Assembly (NCBI GenBank): GCA_017560285.1 | Contig: JAFYOG010000190.1 | Location: forward strand, 1-24,402 | DNA length: 24,402 nucleotides | Direction: 5' to 3' | Origin: Clostridia bacterium | GTDB taxonomy: Bacteria; Bacillota; Clostridia; Oscillospirales; CAG-382 | Shown: positions 13,951-21,505 of the stretch, piece after piece | How positions within the stretch are numbered: position 1 is the first letter of the stretch | How the letters are laid out: the number at the start of each line of letters is the position of its first letter | The notes under the pieces: model-generated | Databases searched by the model: none | Told to the model about the DNA's origin: nothing | What the model saw: the letters and a program-made list of their open reading frames with translations, nothing else | Position numbers and translations under genes: made by a program

Positions 13951-13979
13951 AAAGGGACAGCTTCGGCTGTCCCTTTTTT
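13951..13979 (+). terminator. Rho-independent terminator after the binding lipoprotein
   Basis: AAAGGGACAGC / GCTGTCCCTTT stem closed by a TTCG tetraloop (13962-13965), followed by a T-run. Very stable. Confidence 0.95.
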
Positions 13980-13989
13980 ATGTATAAGA

Positions 13990-14110
13990 AACCCCGCCAT
14001 AGTAGCGTGGTTGAATTTTGGCTGTTGCTTATGCTCCGTAAAAGCCTTCCCCCCCGGGGGAAGGTGTCAACTGCAAGTTGACGGATGAGGGGGCAGGAAG
14101 CAAAGCTTCC
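13990..14110. repeat. Multi-hairpin intergenic repeat (REP/MITE-like)
   Basis: The 327-base gap between the lipoprotein gene and tRNA-Thr has no credible gene. It holds successive inverted repeats: an imperfect one near 13990-14011, CCTTCCCCC/GGGGGAAGG (14045-14064), GTCAACT/AGTTGAC (14066-14082, loop GCA) and GGAAGC/GCTTCC (14096-14110, loop AAA), linked by GGATGAGGGGGC. From memory, hairpin cassettes of the form CCTTCCCC...GGGGAAGG, hairpin, GGATGAGG recur between genes in many gut clostridia; copy number here cannot be tested. The stretch is GC-richer than its surroundings. Confidence 0.6.
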
Positions 14111-14214
14111 GTCAAACAAAATTAAATTTTATGTTAAAACTAATTAAAAAACAGCAATACGGTTATATAGTATAATAACAAACAAAAAAACAACAAAAAA
14201 ATTCAAAAAAAGGA

Positions 14215-14243
14215 TTGACAATCGTTGTTATATATGTTATACT
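14215..14243 (+). promoter_or_regulatory. tRNA promoter with A-rich upstream element
   Basis: TTGACA (14215-14220), 17 bases, TATACT (14238-14243). A tract made almost only of A with a few C and T (about 14176-14211) lies upstream, resembling an UP element as expected for stable-RNA promoters. Confidence 0.82.
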
Positions 14244-14266
14244 ACACCTCGCTGGCGTAAGCAGAT

Positions 14267-14341
14267 GCTGGTGTGGCTCAACGGCAGAGCAGCTGATTTG
14301 TAATCAGCAGGTTGGGGGTTCGATTCCCTTCACCAGCTCCA
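14267..14341 (+). tRNA. tRNA-Thr (anticodon TGT)
   Basis: Acceptor GCTGGTG pairs with CACCAGC (14331-14337). The D arm is GGCTCAACGGCAGAGC-like, anticodon stem GCTGA/TCAGC encloses TTTGTAA with anticodon TGT, and the T arm carries GGTTCGATTCC. CCA is encoded (14339-14341). Reads ACA codons. Confidence 0.96.
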
Positions 14342-14367
14342 ACATCAATAATAACCAAATAATATAT

Positions 14368-14452
14368 GGGGGAATTCCCGAGCGGCCAAAGGGGGCAGAC
14401 TGTAAATCTGTTGTCACTGACTTCGGTGGTTCGAATCCACCTTCCCCCACCA
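14368..14452 (+). tRNA. tRNA-Tyr (anticodon GTA)
   Basis: Acceptor GGGGGAA pairs with TTCCCCC (14442-14448). Anticodon stem GCAGA/TCTGT encloses CTGTAAA with anticodon GTA (14402-14404). A long class II variable arm follows, then T stem GGTGG/CCACC around TTCGAAT. Encoded CCA at 14450-14452. It is 26 bases from tRNA-Thr, clearly the same transcript. Confidence 0.95.
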
Positions 14453-14453
14453 G

Positions 14454-14481
14454 AAAAACCACTTCATCCGAAGTGGTTTTT
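14454..14481 (+). terminator. Terminator of the tRNA operon
   Basis: Twelve-bp stem AAAAACCACTTC/GAAGTGGTTTTT with loop ATCC starts two bases after the tRNA-Tyr CCA end. Confidence 0.93.
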
Positions 14482-14499
14482 CAGTTATATGTGCATAAT

Positions 14500-14528
14500 T
14501 TGACAATTTGTCGATTTTGTGATAAAAC
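14500..14528 (+). promoter_or_regulatory. Promoter of the YibE/F gene, with -35 near-palindrome
   Basis: TTGACA (14500-14505), 17 bases, TAAAAC (14523-14528). The -35 is one arm of TTGACA-ATT-TGTCGA (14500-14514), nearly the same inverted repeat as at the binding-lipoprotein promoter. Confidence 0.65.
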
Positions 14529-14549
14529 ATCAAAAAAGGAAGGTGCGCT

Positions 14550-15698
14550 ATGGAGATTAACCTAAAAAAGCCAACCAAAAAGCAAATAATCGAATATGCG
14601 GTTATCGGTCTGTTGCTAATTGCAACCGTAATAATGTTTCTTGGCTTGTCAAACAACAAATTCTCTTTCCGCGTTAACAATACCAATAACGTCAGCTATG
14701 TTAAAGCCACCGTGCAGGAGGTTATTTCCCAAGACCTTTCTAATAAAACCGAAAACCCCTACCAAACGGGCAAGCAGGTTTTATCGGTAAAAATAAACGA
14801 GGGCGATTTTAAGGGCGAAATCATACAGCTAACCCATTACATCACCCCCACCTTTCAGCTTTTTCTAAAGCAGGGAAGTAACGTAATCCTTCGCGCAGAT
14901 TTATCCCAAGGCACAGACCCGTTTTTCTCGGTTTATTCCTATAACAGAACCTTCCCCATAGCCATTATAGTGTTGTTCTTCTTGGCGCTGGTAATAATAA
15001 TCGGCAGAAAAAAAGGTTTTTTAAGCTGTGTAGGTCTGCTTTTTACAATGGCAACAATAATCTGCTTTATGCTCCCCCGTCTGTACGAGGGCGGCAACAC
15101 CTTTGCCATAATCTTTATAACAGTCCTGCTAAGCGCTTCTGCAACCTGCTTCTGCATAAACGGTTTTTCCAAAAAGACGGTACTTAATTTATCAAGCATT
15201 CTGTGTGGAAGTCTTTCTGCCGTATTGCTGTATTATCTGTTTATGCTCTTGCTAAACTTCAATGGCTCTGCCATGGCGGAAGCCGAAAATCTACTCTTAA
15301 TATCCTATTCTACCAACCTAAACCTAACGGGAGTACTGTTTGCAGGCGTTACCGTAAGCGCCTTGGGCGCGGTAATGGACGTAGCGGTTTCCCTTGGCGC
15401 ATCCTTATCCGAGATAAAAGACCTAAACCCCGGCATAACCTCGAAAGAGCTGTTTAAATCGGGTATGAACATCGGCAGGGATATGATAGGCACAATGACA
15501 AACACCCTAATACTCGCTTTTGCAGGGGGCGCCGTGGCAACAATGCTTATACTTATTTCCTACGGCGTACAGTTCCACCAACTGCTTTCCTCTAATTTTA
15601 TAGCATTAGAGCTTGCCACAGGCATCGCAGGCAGTGCGGCGGTTGTATTAACCGTTCCTATCAGCTCAGCTATAAATTCCTTCTGTTTTAAAAAATAA
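14550..15698 (+). CDS. YibE/F-family multi-pass membrane protein
   Basis: 382 residues with the YibE/F layout: one N-terminal membrane helix (about 14-33), an extracytoplasmic beta-rich domain (about 34-125, containing YVKATVQEVISQD and KGEIIQLTHYITP), then about seven helices. The family-conserved AGVTVSALGAVMDVAVSLGASL segment and GMNIGRDMIGTMTNTLILAF lie in the last third. Function is unproven; some members are annotated as possible transporters. It has a GGAAGG ribosome site and its own promoter, and is a single-gene unit ending at a terminator shared with the convergent gene. Confidence 0.87.
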   Translation: MEINLKKPTKKQIIEYAVIGLLLIATVIMFLGLSNNKFSFRVNNTNNVSYVKATVQEVISQDLSNKTENPYQTGKQVLSVKINEGDFKGEIIQLTHYITPTFQLFLKQGSNVILRADLSQGTDPFFSVYSYNRTFPIAIIVLFFLALVIIIGRKKGFLSCVGLLFTMATIICFMLPRLYEGGNTFAIIFITVLLSASATCFCINGFSKKTVLNLSSILCGSLSAVLLYYLFMLLLNFNGSAMAEAENLLLISYSTNLNLTGVLFAGVTVSALGAVMDVAVSLGASLSEIKDLNPGITSKELFKSGMNIGRDMIGTMTNTLILAFAGGAVATMLILISYGVQFHQLLSSNFIALELATGIAGSAAVVLTVPISSAINSFCFKK

Positions 15699-15706
15699 TA
15701 AAACAT

Positions 15707-15741
15707 AAAAAACAGCTATGCTTTATACATAGCTGTTTTTT
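15707..15741. terminator. Bidirectional terminator
   Basis: AAAAAACAGCTATG (15707-15720) pairs with CATAGCTGTTTTTT (15728-15741) around a 7-base loop. It serves the YibE/F gene and, read from the other strand, the convergent hydroxyacid dehydrogenase. Confidence 0.92.
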
Positions 15742-15742
15742 G

Positions 15743-16690
15743 TTATACAATCCTGTTTCTGCTTTCGCCCTTAAAAAAGCTTATTATGTTTTTGCACATT
15801 TCATCAACACAGCGCATTCTCGATTCATAAGCCCCCCAAGCCATATGGGGTGTAAGGCATACGTTTTTTCGGTCCTTAACCGCAAACAAAGGGTTATCCT
15901 TGGGCATTGGCTCTTGTGAATAAACGTCGCAGCCAAAGAACCCTATTTTTCCGTTTTCAATAGCTTTCGCCACCGCCCCTTCGTCGGTAACCGCACCGCG
16001 GGCAACGTTAACCAAAAATACGCCGTCCTTCATAAGCGCAATTTCTTTTTCTCCAATAAGGTTCCGTGTTTCTTCGGTCAAAGGGGTGTGTATGGTTATA
16101 ATATCCGAAATTTTAATAAGCTCTTCCAAGCTAAGGCATTCTTCCTCTGCAATAGGTGTGCGCTTGTTAACAACAACTCTGCAGCCCAAAGCCTTTGCGG
16201 CATCACCAACCTTTTTACCTATAGCGCCGTAGCCTATAATACCCCAAACCTTACCGCAAAGCTCGTGGTAAACAGGGGTAAGAATATTCTGCACACCGCC
16301 GCTTGTATAGCTTCCGTCGCAAACCGATTGCTTATATTCCCAAAGGTTAACCGATGCCGAAAGCACCATAGCCAACGTAAGCTGGGAAACCGAGTTAACC
16401 GAATACCCCGCCACGTTGCAAACCGCAATACCTCTGCCTTTGCAATATTGTGTATCGATATTATCATACCCCGTTGCAGAAACGCAAATCAGCTTAAGCT
16501 TCTTTGCCCCTTTAAGCACGTCTTCGTTAAGCTTAACCTTGTTTACAATACAAACGTCGCAATCGTCTATACGCTCCGCCACCTGATGGGGCAGGGTAAG
16601 GGGGTGCTTTACCACCTCGCCAAGCTCTATGAACCCGCCAAGATCTATATCCGCGCCCAAGGTCGCCGCGTCTAAAATAACAATTTTCAT
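15743..16690 (-). CDS. D-2-hydroxyacid dehydrogenase (NAD-dependent, glycerate dehydrogenase-like)
   Basis: 315-residue cytosolic oxidoreductase that reduces 2-keto acids to D-2-hydroxyacids. The NAD-binding Rossmann motif GYGAIG lies at 153-158, and the catalytic triad is complete: R231 (NVARGAV), E260 (YSQEPMP) and H282 (TPHMAWG). N-terminal VSATGYDNIDT is the substrate-domain signature. Similarity of the C-terminal part to glycerate/hydroxypyruvate reductases is a general impression; substrate is not determinable. A GGAG site lies 10 bases before the ATG, and the promoter is consensus. It is a single-gene unit divergent from the DUF4855 gene. Confidence 0.9.
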   Translation of the reverse strand: MKIVILDAATLGADIDLGGFIELGEVVKHPLTLPHQVAERIDDCDVCIVNKVKLNEDVLKGAKKLKLICVSATGYDNIDTQYCKGRGIAVCNVAGYSVNSVSQLTLAMVLSASVNLWEYKQSVCDGSYTSGGVQNILTPVYHELCGKVWGIIGYGAIGKKVGDAAKALGCRVVVNKRTPIAEEECLSLEELIKISDIITIHTPLTEETRNLIGEKEIALMKDGVFLVNVARGAVTDEGAVAKAIENGKIGFFGCDVYSQEPMPKDNPLFAVKDRKNVCLTPHMAWGAYESRMRCVDEMCKNIISFFKGESRNRIV

Positions 16691-16722
16691 ATTTCTAACT
16701 CCAAAAAAGCTTTTCTATCTAA

Positions 16723-16751
16723 AATATACCATATATATTGCCGTTTGTCAA
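16723..16751 (-). promoter_or_regulatory. Promoter of the hydroxyacid dehydrogenase
   Basis: Minus-strand TTGACA (16746-16751), 17 bases, TATATT (16723-16728). Confidence 0.8.
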
Positions 16752-16769
16752 AAATAAATCAATATGTTC

Positions 16770-16798
16770 TTTACAAACATAAATCATAGTGGTATAAT
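16770..16798 (+). promoter_or_regulatory. Promoter of the DUF4855 gene, with inverted repeat around -35
   Basis: TTTACA (16770-16775), 17 bases, TATAAT (16793-16798). TATGTT (16763-16768) and AACATA (16776-16781) form 6-bp arms exactly flanking the -35, a candidate operator. Confidence 0.75.
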
Positions 16799-16832
16799 TT
16801 TTACGAGAAATAAAGTAAAAAAGGAGAAAATT

Positions 16833-18494
16833 ATGGAATGCTATAGCCCCATCCCCGAAATCTCGGGAATTTCGCCCGTTTCTCAAACCCCCTCTAACCA
16901 AATAACCGACCTTTTGTTGGGCGTGCCCGCCTTCGGCGCAAGCACCGTTACCGATGTTCCCGATGAATGCATCACCGCCTATCATAACACACCCGTGCAG
17001 GATTTTACCCTCACCAACGGCACCCGCGCCCAATCTATCGATTATACCGACCCTGCATATACCCACTTCACCCACGGCACCGGAAGAACTATCATCTATA
17101 AACTGCCTAACCTTTCTGCAGTAACCGGCGCTTCCACCGCCTTGCTTCTGGATCGCGCCTTGGGCATTCGTCTTGCAAACCGTATTTCTGTTTTTCTTTC
17201 GGTGGACGGCGTTAATTGGCAACGTATATATAACAACAGAAGTATAACTAACGAAAACGATAAAACCATTGTTCAAATCCAAATGGATTTCGATAATGCT
17301 TATAAAGCATCTTGGGTACGTTTCGATATCGGCGTAATGTGCCATGTTTGGATGGACCATTTATCCCTCTACGGCACTACCGCAATCCCCGAAACCGCCA
17401 TAGAACCGGTTAACGACGGCAACGCAAAGCCCGCAAGCCTGCTTTATCCCAACAAATATCCTTCCTACGATGATCTTTGCGGTATAAAGAACATCTGGCT
17501 TGCCTATAACTGTATGCCCCCCGAAGTCTTGGCAGAAGAAGCGCTTGCAAAATTAGATAAATATACCGTAGAAGAAGCAAAGGTATACGTGGGCTATTAT
17601 AATAAAGAAGGCAAGCTCGAGGATACCTTCTTCGACAGCGCGCTGTTCCTTCCTTATTCCCGCTTCACCTATTCCAAACACTATAAATCCGCCGATGGCT
17701 GGAAGTATTATATCGATAACCTGTTTGCCGATGGCGAAAACGTCGATGCACTTAACGAAGCCGTTGGTATAGTAGGCAAAGAGCTTGGTGTAGATTTCAA
17801 GCTAAAGCTGTTCTTCTCTATCTTCCATACCGCTCCCCATTACGGGTCCTTCCCCGAAAAGTTCGGCGATATAGACGACGACGGTATCGACGAAGACCTT
17901 TCTAAATTAGAGGATAAAATTAAGGTTACAAAATGGATGATCGATACCCAGATCGCCCGCCTTAACGAAAAGGAACGCAAAAACTTAGAGCTTTCCGGCT
18001 TCTATTGGTTCGAGGAGGAAATCGCATCAGACAACCCCTACGAATACGAGGTAATGGAATTCGCATCCAACTACGTTCATTCCTTGGGCTATAAGCTTAT
18101 CTGGATCCCATATTATCAGGCGGCAGGCTATACCGAATGGCAGGAAAACGGCTTCGACGTAGCTTGTATGCAGCCTAACTATGCCTTCAATCCCAACGTT
18201 CCTCTAAAGCGTCTTTACGATAACGCCGCACAGTGCAAGCGTTTGGGTATGTGCTACGAATTAGAGATTAATCAGGTAGAAGTCCCCTCCGACAGCGATA
18301 AATATAAAGAATATTTAGAGGCAGGCGTGTCCGAGGGCTTTATGCATACCATCAAAATGTACTATCAAGATTGCCGCGCGTTCTGGATAGCCTATAACTC
18401 TAAGGACGAATTTATACGCTCGGTATACGACGATACCTATCTGTTTGCAAAGGAAAAGCTTGTAAAACCCATGCGTATGCCCAAGCAAGATTAA
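16833..18494 (+). CDS. DUF4855 domain-containing protein
   Basis: 553 residues from ATG 16833, chosen for the AAGGAG site and because the promoter -10 (16793-16798) excludes earlier starts. The N-terminal ~180 residues look like a beta-sandwich with discoidin/F5-8C character (ITDLLLGVPAFG, ISVFLSVDGVNWQRIYNN, WVRFDIGVMCHVWMDHLSLYG). From about 205 the DUF4855 region begins (NIWLAYNCMPPEVL), a fold related to TIM-barrel glycoside hydrolases, with LSGFYWFEEEIASDN, KLIWIPYYQAAGYTEW and DVACMQPNYAF. A carbohydrate-related role is plausible but no activity is established. There is no signal peptide, unexpected for this domain pair. It is a single-gene unit. Confidence 0.82.
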   Translation: MECYSPIPEISGISPVSQTPSNQITDLLLGVPAFGASTVTDVPDECITAYHNTPVQDFTLTNGTRAQSIDYTDPAYTHFTHGTGRTIIYKLPNLSAVTGASTALLLDRALGIRLANRISVFLSVDGVNWQRIYNNRSITNENDKTIVQIQMDFDNAYKASWVRFDIGVMCHVWMDHLSLYGTTAIPETAIEPVNDGNAKPASLLYPNKYPSYDDLCGIKNIWLAYNCMPPEVLAEEALAKLDKYTVEEAKVYVGYYNKEGKLEDTFFDSALFLPYSRFTYSKHYKSADGWKYYIDNLFADGENVDALNEAVGIVGKELGVDFKLKLFFSIFHTAPHYGSFPEKFGDIDDDGIDEDLSKLEDKIKVTKWMIDTQIARLNEKERKNLELSGFYWFEEEIASDNPYEYEVMEFASNYVHSLGYKLIWIPYYQAAGYTEWQENGFDVACMQPNYAFNPNVPLKRLYDNAAQCKRLGMCYELEINQVEVPSDSDKYKEYLEAGVSEGFMHTIKMYYQDCRAFWIAYNSKDEFIRSVYDDTYLFAKEKLVKPMRMPKQD

Positions 18495-18501
18495 CAAAAA
18501 T

Positions 18502-18530
18502 ATCCACCCGTTCTTTCGGGTGGATTTTTT
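18502..18530 (+). terminator. Terminator after the DUF4855 gene
   Basis: ATCCACCCG (18502-18510)/CGGGTGGAT (18517-18525), loop TTCTTT, followed by Ts. Confidence 0.93.
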
Positions 18531-18575
18531 ATAAAAAATTCCAAATTCTACATTTTGCACAAAAAATGCAGCTAA

Positions 18576-18591
18576 CCACAATATTTTGTGT
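18576..18591 (+). promoter_or_regulatory. NrdR box 1
   Basis: CCACAATATTTTGTGT matches the NrdR-box consensus acaCwATATcTwGtgt at 14 of 16 positions by eye. It lies 7 bases upstream of the nrdDG -35. Confidence 0.8.
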
Positions 18592-18598
18592 TTTGCTC

Positions 18599-18627
18599 TT
18601 GACATAATACAATTAAAGCTATATAAT
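18599..18627 (+). promoter_or_regulatory. Consensus promoter of nrdDG
   Basis: TTGACA (18599-18604), 17 bases, TATAAT (18622-18627), between two NrdR boxes. A 6-bp hairpin ATTTGC/GCAAAT (18630-18644) covers the predicted transcript start. Confidence 0.88.
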
Positions 18628-18648
18628 GTATTTGCTTCGCAAATCTTC

Positions 18649-18664
18649 ATACAATATCTTGTGT
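18649..18664 (+). promoter_or_regulatory. NrdR box 2
   Basis: ATACAATATCTTGTGT matches the NrdR-box consensus at 15 of 16 positions by eye. It lies downstream of the predicted transcript start; its centre is 73 bases from box 1, close to seven helical turns. Confidence 0.85.
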
Positions 18665-18701
18665 GCGAAATAAATAAAATCTATAAGAAAGTGTGGCAAA
18701 T

Positions 18702-20876
18702 ATGAGAATTATCAAGCGTAACGGCGCCGAAGAAAACTTCAACGAAGAAAAAATTCGTGTGGCCATAACCAAGGCAAATATGTCGGTAGAAGAAGCCGAC
18801 CGTATGACAGACCTTCAAATCAAGCGCATTACCGAATCTGTCGTTATCTCCTGCGAATCTTTAAACCGTGCCCCCACCGTAGAAGAAATTCAGGACTTGG
18901 TGGAAAAGAAGATAATGGCTCACGGTGCCTTCGAGGTTGCAAAGAACTATATTACCTACCGTTATATCCGTTCTTTGGTTCGTAAGAGCAATACAACCGA
19001 CGATAAAATCCTTTCGCTTATCGAATGCAACAACGAAGAAGTGAAGCAGGAAAACTCCAACAAAAACCCCGTGGTAAACTCCACCCAGCGCGATTATATG
19101 GCAGGCGAGGTTTCCCGCGATATTACCAACCGTATCCTTTTGCCCAAAGAAATTGTAGATGCCCATAACGACGGCATTATCCATTTCCACGATTCCGATT
19201 ATTTCGCTCAGCATATGCACAACTGCGATTTGGTAAATTTAGAGGATATGCTTCAAAACGGCACCGTTATTACCGGTACCCTTATCGAAAGACCTCACAG
19301 CTTTTCCACCGCATGTAACATAGCTACCCAAATTATCGCACAGGTTGCATCCAACCAATACGGCGGTCAGTCTATTTCCTTAACCCACCTTGCGCCTTTC
19401 GTGCAAATCTCCCGCGATAAAATCCGCAAGAACGTTATTCAGGAAATGATGGCAATGGGCGTTAACCTTTCTGCCGAACAGGTAGACAAAATGGTAGAAA
19501 GCCGCCTGCGCGAGGAAATCCGCCGCGGCGTACAAACTATCCAATATCAGGTTGTAACCCTTTTAACCACCAACGGACAAGCCCCCTTCGTAACCGTGTT
19601 TATGTACCTTGGCGAAGCAAAGAACGAACAAGAAAAGGCAGACCTTGCTCTTATTATCGAAGAGGTTCTTGCACAGCGCTATCAGGGCGTAAAGAACGAA
19701 AAGGGCGTTTGGGTAACCCCCGCATTCCCCAAGCTTATCTACGTGTTGGAAGAAGACAACATCACCGAAGATTCCAAATATTGGTACCTAACCGAGCTTG
19801 CGGCTAAATGTACCGCAAAGCGTATGGTACCCGATTACATTTCCGAAAAGAAGATGAAGGAGCTTAAGGTAGACAAAAACGGCGATGGCCAATGCTACAC
19901 CTGTATGGGCTGCCGCAGCTTCCTTACCACCTACGTTGACGAAAACGGAAAGCCCAAATATTACGGCAGATTTAATCAGGGCGTTGTAACCATCAACCTT
20001 GTTGACGTTGCATTGTCCTCCGGCGGCGATAAAGAAAAGTTCCGCAAAATATTCGACGAACGCTTAGAGCTTTGCCACCAAGCATTGCTTTGCCGTCACG
20101 AACGCTTAAAGGGCACCCTTTCCGATGCCGCACCTATCCTTTGGCAGTACGGCGCGTTGGCAAGGTTAAAGAAGGGCGAACCTATCGATAAATTGCTCTT
20201 CGGCGGTTATTCCACCATTTCCTTGGGCTATGCAGGTCTTTACGAATGCGTTAAGTATATGACAGGCAAGAGCCATACCGACCCCGAGGCAACCCCCTTC
20301 GCTTTGGAAGTAATGGAAATTATGAACGCTGCCTGCCGCAAGTGGAAGGAAATGCACAACATCGATTTCTCGCTTTACGGCACCCCCTTGGAATCCACCA
20401 CCTACAAGTTTGCAAAATGCCTGCAAAAGCGCTTCGGCGTAATCCCCGGTGTTACCGACAAGGGCTATATAACCAACAGCTACCACGTTCACGTAACCGA
20501 GGAAATCGACGCCTTCGAAAAGCTTCGCTTCGAGGCTCAGTTCCAGCACCTCTCTCCCGGCGGCGCAATCAGCTACGTAGAAGTACCCAATATGCAGGAT
20601 AATATCCCCGCAGTATTGCAGGTTATGAAGTTTATTTACGATAACATCATCTATGCCGAGCTTAACACCAAATCCGATTATTGTCAGGAATGCGGCTTCG
20701 ACGGCGAAATCGAAATATGCGAATCCGAGGGCAAGCTTATCTGGCGCTGCCCCAACTGCGGCAATACCGATCAGGATAAAATGAACGTTGCCCGCCGTAC
20801 CTGCGGCTATATCGGCACTCAGTATTGGAATCAGGGCAGAACCCAAGAGATTAAAGAAAGGGTTCTCCACCTCTAA
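18702..20876 (+). CDS. nrdD: Anaerobic (class III) ribonucleoside-triphosphate reductase NrdD
   Basis: 724 residues from ATG 18702, chosen because the family begins M-IIKRNG; a GTG nine bases earlier is possible, and neither has a strong ribosome site. NrdD reduces ribonucleoside triphosphates to deoxy forms using a glycyl radical, in anaerobic dNTP supply. The N-terminal ATP-cone (residues ~1-90) gives allosteric dATP control. The catalytic barrel follows (IHFHDSDYFAQHMHNCDLVNLEDM; CYTCMGCRSFL). The C-terminal zinc site is intact at C661, C664, C683 and C686, and the glycyl-radical motif RRTCGYIG has C701-G702. It overlaps the activase gene nrdG by one base. Two NrdR boxes predict repression when deoxynucleotides suffice. 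Confidence 0.97.
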   Translation: MRIIKRNGAEENFNEEKIRVAITKANMSVEEADRMTDLQIKRITESVVISCESLNRAPTVEEIQDLVEKKIMAHGAFEVAKNYITYRYIRSLVRKSNTTDDKILSLIECNNEEVKQENSNKNPVVNSTQRDYMAGEVSRDITNRILLPKEIVDAHNDGIIHFHDSDYFAQHMHNCDLVNLEDMLQNGTVITGTLIERPHSFSTACNIATQIIAQVASNQYGGQSISLTHLAPFVQISRDKIRKNVIQEMMAMGVNLSAEQVDKMVESRLREEIRRGVQTIQYQVVTLLTTNGQAPFVTVFMYLGEAKNEQEKADLALIIEEVLAQRYQGVKNEKGVWVTPAFPKLIYVLEEDNITEDSKYWYLTELAAKCTAKRMVPDYISEKKMKELKVDKNGDGQCYTCMGCRSFLTTYVDENGKPKYYGRFNQGVVTINLVDVALSSGGDKEKFRKIFDERLELCHQALLCRHERLKGTLSDAAPILWQYGALARLKKGEPIDKLLFGGYSTISLGYAGLYECVKYMTGKSHTDPEATPFALEVMEIMNAACRKWKEMHNIDFSLYGTPLESTTYKFAKCLQKRFGVIPGVTDKGYITNSYHVHVTEEIDAFEKLRFEAQFQHLSPGGAISYVEVPNMQDNIPAVLQVMKFIYDNIIYAELNTKSDYCQECGFDGEIEICESEGKLIWRCPNCGNTDQDKMNVARRTCGYIGTQYWNQGRTQEIKERVLHL

Positions 20877-21397
20877 TGCATTACGCCAACATAAAAAATT
20901 GCGACATCGCCAACGGCGAGGGCGTACGTGTAACTCTGTTCGTTTCAGGCTGTACCAACCATTGCGAGGGCTGCTTCCAGCCCGAAACCTGGGATTTTAA
21001 TTACGGCGAACCCTTTACCAAGGAAACCGAGGATAAAATCCTTGCTATGCTAAAGCCCGATTATATCCACGGCTTAACCCTTTTGGGCGGCGAACCCTTC
21101 GAACCCCAAAACCAAAGGGTGTTGCTCCCCTTTATCAAAAGGGTAAGGGAAGCCTACCCCAACAAAAATATTTGGGCGTTTACAGGGTTTACCTTAGAAA
21201 AGCTTCAAACTCAAGCCCCCCACCCCCGTTGCGAATGTACCGACGAAATGCTTTCTCTTATCGATATTCTGGTTGACGGCAGGTTTATTCTCGCCCAAAA
21301 GAATATAAGATTGCGTTTTCGCGGGTCGGAAAATCAACGTATAATCGATTTACCCAAAACCCTAAAAAGCTCTCAGATAGTTCTTTGGGATAAATAA
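20876..21397 (+). CDS. nrdG: NrdD-activating radical SAM enzyme NrdG
   Basis: 173-residue activase that uses a [4Fe-4S] cluster and S-adenosylmethionine to install the glycyl radical on NrdD. The CX3CX2C cluster motif is C26, C30 and C33 (SGCTNHCEGCF), followed by the W of QPETWDF typical of this family. The glycine-rich SAM site LTLLGGEPFEP lies at about 77-87. The end VDGRFILAQKN and FRGSENQRIIDLPKTL is characteristic. Length is normal. Its ATG shares one base with the nrdD stop (TAATG), so the pair is co-translated. Confidence 0.96.
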   Translation: MHYANIKNCDIANGEGVRVTLFVSGCTNHCEGCFQPETWDFNYGEPFTKETEDKILAMLKPDYIHGLTLLGGEPFEPQNQRVLLPFIKRVREAYPNKNIWAFTGFTLEKLQTQAPHPRCECTDEMLSLIDILVDGRFILAQKNIRLRFRGSENQRIIDLPKTLKSSQIVLWDK

Positions 21398-21403
21398 AAA
21401 CCA

Positions 21404-21438
21404 ACGCCGTGCACCCCTTGGTGTACGGCGTATTTTTT
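21404..21438 (+). terminator. Terminator of nrdDG
   Basis: Twelve-bp stem ACGCCGTGCACC (21404-21415)/GGTGTACGGCGT (21420-21431) with one G-T pair, loop CCTT, then a T-run. Confidence 0.93.
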
Positions 21439-21443
21439 ACCCC

Positions 21444-21472
21444 TTGACCTTTTTCGTTGCTTTTGATAAAAT
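21444..21472 (+). promoter_or_regulatory. Promoter of the dockerin protein gene
   Basis: TTGACC (21444-21449), 17 bases, TAAAAT (21467-21472), directly after the nrdDG terminator. Confidence 0.72.
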
Positions 21473-21505
21473 GTTGTTATATGGGAAAATACCGAGAGGG
21501 ATTTT

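Noticed and set aside
14215..14565. Plus-strand 116-codon frame over the tRNAs
   Set aside because: It begins in the tRNA -35 and reads through both tRNA genes and their terminator.
20166..20870. Long minus-strand frame opposite nrdD
   Set aside because: Codon structure follows the intact nrdD frame; no ribosome site, and the hydrophobic composition is a typical mirror artefact.
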